64,000 nt of DNA from Polytrichum commune (Eukaryota > Streptophyta > Polytrichopsida > Polytrichales > Polytrichaceae), in contig OX485809.1 in NCBI GenBank assembly GCA_950295325.1, positions 31,930,001 to 31,994,000 on the forward strand, written 5' to 3'. The notes beneath the pieces are model-generated. The model worked only from the letters and a program-made list of their open reading frames with translations, did no database searches and was not told the origin of the DNA. This document shows, piece by piece, positions 57,937-64,000 of this stretch (its first letter is position 1; every line of letters starts with the position of its first letter). Both the position numbers and the translations under genes were made by a program.

Positions 57937-58962
57937 TTGCCCGTGACAACATTACCAGTAGAGAAGAGGTCAAATGCTATAGCCATGTTACAACATGGGC
58001 ATAGTACACATGAAATGTCAAAATTGTTTGGTATTTCTCAATCTACAGGCTCTAGGATTTGTAGAGAGTGTGTTCATCGTGTGGAGCCTTCAAGGGGAGG
58101 GCGCCCAAAAAGCATCACCTTTGCTCAACAATGAGTGTGTGTAAGAGCCATCACAATTGGTGGATTAAATAATGGTGTAGGTATGACAAATGCTTTGAGT
58201 CAGCACTTGAATGTGGTAGTGAGCATCAACATAATGAGGCGTGCACTTCATAAAGTAAGTTTTGGGTCATTAGAGAAGTAGGAGAAGTCATTGCTCATGG
58301 CCAAGAATGTGCGTTCTAGGTTGGAATTTGCTCAATGTCATCAAGATTGGATTGTCCATGATTGGTATAGGGTGATTTTTTAGTGACGAGGCTAAGACCA
58401 ATTGATATGATGGTCGCACATGGTGTTGGGTGAGGGATGGAGAATCTCAATTACAAGCTCTTCATGTGAGTTAGACAATTAAACTTGAAGGTAGTGCAAT
58501 TTTGGTGTGGGGTTGTTTGACTTTTTGTGGCATGGGTTACATGTGCAAGATAGAGGGGAAGATGACACAAGCTATGTATCTTAGCATTCTTCAAGATGGG
58601 GTTGTGAACATAATTGAATGATACCATACAACCCTTCCCATGTCATATTTTAGCATGATAATGATTCTAAACATACTGCAAAATTAGTTAAGTAGTGATT
58701 GTCAAATGAAGAATTTGATGTACTTACTTGACCTCCTCAATCACCTGACCTAAATCCAATCAAGCACGTGTGGGCATTTGTGAAATGGAAATTAAATAAG
58801 TGTCCAACAACATCCAAAGGGATGCTTCAATTGTGGGAGTATGTGCAAGCTTCTTTCCATTCCATCGCTCTTGAGCAATGTCAAAAGTTCTATCATAGCA
58901 TGCCTAGTTGTATCCAAGTTGTTTTAGCTTCTAAAGGAAGGTGGACAATTATTAATCTATAG
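57937..58962 (+). pseudogene. Dead Tc1-type (IS630/Tc1/mariner) transposase
   Basis: An N-terminal HTH (about 57960-58060: MLQHGHSTHEMSKLFGIS, then a GGRPK AT-hook-like word) is followed in shifting frames by DEAKTN (first catalytic Asp, about 58388), VWGCLTFCGMGYM (about 58507-58545), an H-D-N-D block (second Asp, about 58655), PNPIK-type SPDLNPIKHVW (about 58740-58770) and a C-terminal KGMLQLWEYVQ...SMPSCIQVVL. The third acidic residue, Glu in NPIEHVW of Tc1 elements, is Lys here. Stops break it at several points. The pattern is nearer to Tc1 (DD34E, common in fungi and animals) than to plant mariner-like DD39D elements. TIRs were not found. Confidence 0.75.
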
Positions 58963-59185
58963 GTAGATGTTAGTTACAAAATCGAGTCAATATATATAGT
59001 TCTCTTCAAATATATGTTTCTTCATGTGTAGTTTTGCAATAGACACGAGACTTTGGAAATGATGTATGATACCACGATTGTTAACTTACATAAGTGAAAG
59101 TTTGCATGCTCTTGTTTTTATGTGCCTAGCATTGTGTGTGAAAATTGATGTAGCGAGTCACTGACTCATTACGAGAGTCGATGTA

Positions 59186-59403
59186 CACTGGCTAACCCAA
59201 TTAGTGTGTGCTACTATTTGGAGTTATGCAATGCAATAATGTTTTAATGAGGAGTTTAATTTTTACTAACAAAAATTCACTAGGTTATTCCAACATTAAA
59301 GAACACATATGACTTTTGCTTGGTGAAGTATACCATTCTTGTTTAATAGATATAGCATTGTGTAAGTCCAAATAGTAGCATGCACTAATTGGGATAATTA
59401 GTG
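59186..59403. mobile_element. Mariner-like MITE, 218 bp, about 50-bp TIRs
   Basis: The left end CACTGGCTAACCCAATTAGT and the inverted right end CACTAATTATCCCAATTAGT continue through GCTACTATTTGGA on both sides and are flanked by TA (59184-59185, 59404-59405). A broken end lies at 13483-13505 and a partial relative near 30170-30270. It lies 220 bp after the Tc1-type fossil, but TIRs of that element are unknown, so no link is proven. Confidence 0.7.
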
Positions 59404-59405
59404 TA

Positions 59406-60643
59406 GGTACAATTAAGATCTAACCCATCTCATGAATTTATATACATGAGGTCCTTCAAAATAAGAAAGAAAGATGACTCCAATGTTGCCACTAGGGTGA
59501 ACTATGGTGTTGGTTCAATTTAGAGTTGGTCTAAACCTATGTGTAATTCCAAACAAGCATTACAAAAACTAGGATGAGTTTCCATGTAGGTTAGCTTGCC
59601 CACTAGATATTAGATAATAGTGTGTTGGTGGTGTTCTCATGTAGATAAGCACAAGCCGCCAACCAACCACGTTATGATGGCCTACAAGAATGTGGAGGGC
59701 CATGGACATGGGCCACTAGACTTCCTACGCCCACTAAAGCATTCTTTAACCCCCTAACTTCCCAAGCAACTAAGTTAAGGTTGATGAATGATTTATTCCC
59801 TACATTAACCCCACCTAACTCATTCATCCACAATCAAAAAACTATAAGCATCAAGTCAACATGGATATCTACGCATAGACAACTGAGCCATGAAATTTCT
59901 AGATAATTAGAATGTGTGAAAATATGTCAAAGTGGGAAGTGGTCATGTTTCTGTTATGTTGGGAGCTTATGTGAGGGTGTTGACTTCAATTAATAATTGC
60001 CACTGTAATGCAAACTTTGCATGAAGATCAAAGATGTCTATTTTGATTAAAGTGATTTTTTTAAAATGTTCATATATAAACCCCTTTGTGTTCACACTGA
60101 CTGTTCATTTTAACATTTGGATACTCTCAAATTTGTAAGGAATTCTTTGCATATATGTGGTTAGAAATTTGGGACAGTTTACATTCTCCAAATGCAAGGT
60201 GGTGAGCCTCTGTCGTGTAAACTAAGATCGTTAAACACAACAGATCGAGTGTCGTCATCAATATCAATTAGCAAAATAAACATAGCAAACTAATATGCTA
60301 AACAACCACCTCTTCAAATGCGCTCCCTAGCAGATAAGGAGCCCCTCCAATCGGCTAGGAACAAACACACTCATCGGTAGAGGTGTTGAACATGATGAAG
60401 TTGTTGCTACATCTATACATATCCAATTGGGTAGTGGTAATCTAAGGAATTAAATTCATGGTTGAGGAAGTAACCCAAAAACTGTAGGCTGGGTGCAAGG
60501 TGAGCCCCATCCTTAATCGCCTTCAACAATTTATGTTGAATTCTTTGATAACTCTCCCAATGTGATTTTCAATCCCATAAAACTTCCGACCAACTAGATA
60601 ACAACTTCACTACTAAGACATGTGGCAAACATCCACAAAGTCC
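59406..60643. other. Spacer / probable 3' non-coding end of the Gypsy element
   Basis: No gene. The 3' LTR of the minus-strand Gypsy element should lie in the right part of this stretch, but with no second LTR in the window I could not mark it. Confidence 0.35.
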
Positions 60644-63600
60644 CTAATCATGATCATTAACGACCATGGAGTGGGAGGATTTCCGACAACGAGGACAAAC
60701 CCAATTGCCAGAAGGAATAGTCAAAAGGGGAGGTGTCAAACATGCCATGTGCCATCCACGTTGACAATGGTCGCACAATAACATCGTTGCAGCTCCTTTC
60801 TTCTCTCCACACACATAACAAGGCAAACCTTGTGGTACAATCGCCAACTCGGGATGCACAGAGCCGTCGATAGGAAGGTGACATGGAGCACAATTCTTTG
60901 AATGCTCACGACATTCCCGTCCATCCTTGTCTTCAAGCAATAATATACCACTTGGTAAAACATCTTTTACCCGTAAAATTGTGTGCCCAGCCTTGACATC
61001 CAATGTCGTAGGCGCCTCCCGTTGCAAGTAAACATAATCCCCCTTGGAAAATCTACAAACCTGAGGTCGATAAGCTCCACTGCGGATCCGGGCATACCGT
61101 AATGTATCACGGTATTGAGCTATGTTTAAGTTCTCCATGGCCATAGGCATGGCCTTTTGAAAGAATTCTGCTCGGTCATGAAGACATTGAGCCCAAACAT
61201 CTGGATCATCCAAGTCTACCACAGGAGCCAATTTCTCTCGCACAGAGCTAGGTAAAATTGGTTCCCGTCCATATAAGAGTTGGTAAGGGCTATAGGATGC
61301 CAAGATGTTTGCCTGCTGAAATGGTAATCCATTGCTATCCATGGTAACATCAAGTTCCAATCGCGATGGTTGCCATGAAACAATCCATACTTCCGCAAAC
61401 CGCGCTTGACAGTCTGAACAACTCGTTCAGCTAAGCCATCTGCATCAGGGTGATCTCTGGAAGTTGTTCGATGATCAATCAAAGCCTTAGTACACAAAGC
61501 CTCGAAAGATCCAAGAAATTCTCTCCCTTGATCCGTCAACACCTCTGCAGGTGCTCCAAACCGTGCCAAAACTTGATCAAGAAATATCATAGCCGCCAAT
61601 TCTGAGGAATTTTAGGGAAGAGCCACGAGTTCAATCCACTTACTAAAATGCTCCACCATGACAAATACATACTTTGTCCCACGTGGAGTGATAGTAAGCG
61701 GTCCGGCAAAATCCAAAGACCAACGATATCCCAAGCCCAAATAGGTAAAGGCTGAAGTTGAAGTGATAAAGTATTAAAACTTGATCTGACCCGGTCACAT
61801 ACTTCATACCTAGAAACATAAGTGGCAACCTGTTGATATATACCAGTCCACCAATATTGGTTGCGCAACATAGAATGTGTCCTTCGCACTCCAAAATGTC
61901 CAAGCTCCTCGTGCACTTGCCGCACTAAAGAAGCTCTTTGATGTGGCCTTGGAACGATGCGCCTCGTTCCGTTCGGCCACATACGAAATAACAAGCCGTT
62001 TGCCCAACGAAACTTTGTTATTCGATGACTAATTTTATCTTGCTCCATAGCAGATAGTCCAAGAGGAAATATCCCTTGTTGAAGTTTGTGCAAGACCGTC
62101 TGGTCTTCCCACACATCACTAACAACGAGAGATTTATTAACCTCCTCATCTTGTTCTTCCACAAGGATCTCAGCAGCCAATCCCGACATCATTGTAAGAT
62201 ATGTGGCAGCATGCCAACCCGGTACTGCCTCACGATCACAATCTCCATGCCACCTGGCTCCAGTTAAATCCTCATCTGAAGGACTTGGATTGCGAGACAA
62301 TCCGTCTGCATCCAAGTTGGCAATTCCTGCTCGATGAACAACTTCAAAGTCATATTCTTGAAGTAACAATGCCCACCTAGCAAGTTTCCCGGTGAATTTA
62401 TCTGATTCCATAAGCCATTTTAAAGGCTGATGATCAGTCACCAAAGTAAATTTTTGCCCATACAAATAAGGTCGAAAATGTGCAATGGCCCAAACGGCCG
62501 CCAAGGCCTTGCCTTCATAAGAAGAATAATTAGATTCAGCATTATTATTACTTCTAGATGCATAAGCCACCACATATTCCTTTCTCTCTTCATCTTTCTG
62601 TGTCAATACCGCTCTCAATCCCACTGCACTCCAATCCGTGTGCAATTGAAAAGCTCTAGACACATCCGGGCGTCGAAGCACTGGCGCTAAACCGAGCCTT
62701 TGCTTCAATGTATCAAATGCATGTTGTTGTTTCCGACTCCAAATCCATGGTTGGTCTTTCCCCGTGAGAATGGTGAGAGGTTTGGCAATCAAACTAAAGT
62801 TTTTTACAAACCTTCTATAATAATTTGCCAATCCTAGAAATGCCCGAAGTCGTGGTACATCACTAGGTGCGGGAATTTTGTGCAAAGCATCCACCTTCGC
62901 CTGTTGCACACCCAGACCGCCAGGAACAATCATGTGGCCTAAATAGGGCAATCGATCATGGAAAAAGTTACATTTGCCATGATGTAAACGGAGTCCCCAC
63001 CGTTGTAGTCGTTCAAATACCGCTTGCAAATGTCTCACATGATCATGTGGACTATTACTAAAGATGATAACATCATCAATGTAACATCTAGCAAACGGTA
63101 AACCGGCAATAATTGGTCCATCACCCGTTAAAATTCAGCTGGTGCATTCTTAAGACCAAATGGCAAAAATTTCCAATGATAAAGTTGATCCTTGCCATCT
63201 TTATCAATTCTCCAAAATGTGGTCTTTACCCGATCACCCAACAACAAAGGTAATTGATGATAACCAGACCTCAAATCCAGAGTGCTGAAGATTCTAGCAA
63301 ATCCCAGTGCATCAAACAACTCCTCTGGCATCGGCATTAGATATCGATTCGACTTGGTCTTGCGGTTGACTGGACAATAATCACCACACATCTGTTTTTC
63401 CGTTCAGTTGCCAAAGATATCTTTTTTTGAAGGCATAACCGTGACACAAGCATACTCTCCATTGGAGAGTTCAATCAATTCCGCTGCCAATAATTCTTGA
63501 CATCGACTTTGAACACCCAACCTTTCAGATGTACTAAGTCTGTACGGCCGTCTGAAAATAGGATGGTCGTCCTCGAGTTGAATACGAACATGTTTACCTT

Positions 63601-64000
63601 TATATCCTTCAAGATCATGAAGACTAAAGACAAAACAATTACGGTAAGAGCGAATAAATGCCCGTACCTTTCGTGCTTCGACACCAGTAAGTTTTGGCCC
63701 CACTTCAATTGGCCAATCGTCAAACTCCGTGGTTTCCTTCTTCATAGAAGGATTGCCACTTGGTGCTAGTACAACCTGTGATTGCTAGTCCGTGGAGAGG
63801 GCAACACCTTTGCCCCCATCATCTGTACTTGAATCCAAATGCGTATCCTCTCCACTACAATCAGTTTGTGTAGCTAAATAGCTACCCACATATGAAGTGT
63901 CACCAAGAAATAGAAGTGGAAACATTTTATGGGCATCCAACTTCCCAAAATCTTGGGCCAAAGCCGAAAAAACACGTTGGCCTCGAAACTCTTCCGCAAC
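60644..64000 (-). mobile_element. Ty3/Gypsy LTR retrotransposon, pol region, partial and decayed
   Basis: Reads from the right edge leftwards, so gag and protease lie outside or at the edge. Reverse transcriptase: 63745-63404 (GPKLTG..., RRPYRLS) and 63391-63128 (FSTLDLRSGYHQ, LPFGLKNAPAEF), then a stop where Gln is usual, and YIDDVIIFS near 63085. RNase H: LHTDWSAVGLRAVL (about 62650), TDHQPLKWL. Integrase: zinc-binding HEELGHFGVRRTHS (about 61900), catalytic TDQGREF (about 61540), DADGLAERVVQ (Glu, about 61435). A YQLLYGREP block follows. Frames change near 63400, 61640 and 61320. It ends with a PHD finger (60686-60820). The strand, order and motifs fix it as Ty3/Gypsy; lesions show it cannot move by itself. 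Confidence 0.95.
60686..60820 (-). other. PHD finger at the C-terminus of the Gypsy integrase
   Basis: Residues 181-225 of the frame 61360-60644 read C-x2-C-x11-C-x2-C-x4-H-x2-C-x14-C-x2-C (CYVCG..., LLCDHCQRGWH, WVCPRC), the full Cys4-His-Cys3 set of a PHD zinc finger. PHD fingers bind histone H3 tails. The position matches that of chromodomains in plant chromoviruses, so a role in choosing integration sites is likely by analogy. No lesion is visible in this part, unlike the rest of pol. Confidence 0.85.

Overview
The window looks like nuclear DNA from a land plant with a large, transposon-rich genome. It holds an AAAP amino-acid/GABA permease gene with plant-type GT-AG introns, an L-type lectin receptor kinase, plant PIF/Harbinger and hAT MITEs, and long AT-rich spacers. 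I cannot name the species. A Ty3/Gypsy element with a PHD finger, Tigger/pogo elements, a Tc1-type element and a Rep-like HUH fossil would be less usual in a flowering plant, so a seedless plant (bryophyte, lycophyte or fern) seems more likely; this is inference.

Only two genes look intact. (1) A six-exon GAT1/GABA-transporter-like permease (27489-33129, +): the exons join in frame to 445 codons and match the family from end to end. (2) A single-exon L-type lectin receptor kinase (41265-43292, +): signal peptide, legume-lectin domain, transmembrane helix and an RD kinase with all key motifs. Both have degenerate tandem arrays upstream.

1-7900: AT-rich sequence with two doubtful short reading frames, a decayed HUH (Rep-like) endonuclease (3120-3963, -) and a TA-flanked MITE carrying a nested hAT MITE with 8-bp target duplications. 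7900-16000: a long inverted-repeat element, then Harbinger elements, one containing a Tigger MITE with a perfect 27-bp TIR and a tRNA-derived SINE, and another whose core has expanded into five 165-bp tandem units. 16000-26000: MITEs, a second SINE copy, two abutting Harbinger MITEs and dispersed repeats. 26000-33700: the permease, with MULE-like inserts in introns 2 and 4 and a 5S-rRNA-like segment in intron 3. 34850-45150: two apparently identical 1339-bp Tigger derivatives in opposite orientation on either side of the lectin kinase. 45150-52000: a decayed PIF/Harbinger transposase and a 773-bp hAT MITE with Ac-like ends. 54000-57450: a broken multi-exon gene that appears to join a ParB-like domain to a permuted DNA-methyltransferase fold. 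57540-59400: a foldback made of repeated near-palindromes, a dead Tc1-type transposase and a mariner-like MITE. 60644-64000: the 3' part of a decayed Ty3/Gypsy pol on the minus strand, ending in a PHD finger and running off the right edge.

Most of the window is therefore a layered record of DNA-transposon insertions. The most unusual items are the ParB-methyltransferase fossil, the HUH-endonuclease fossil, the PHD-finger Gypsy integrase and the twin inverted Tigger copies.
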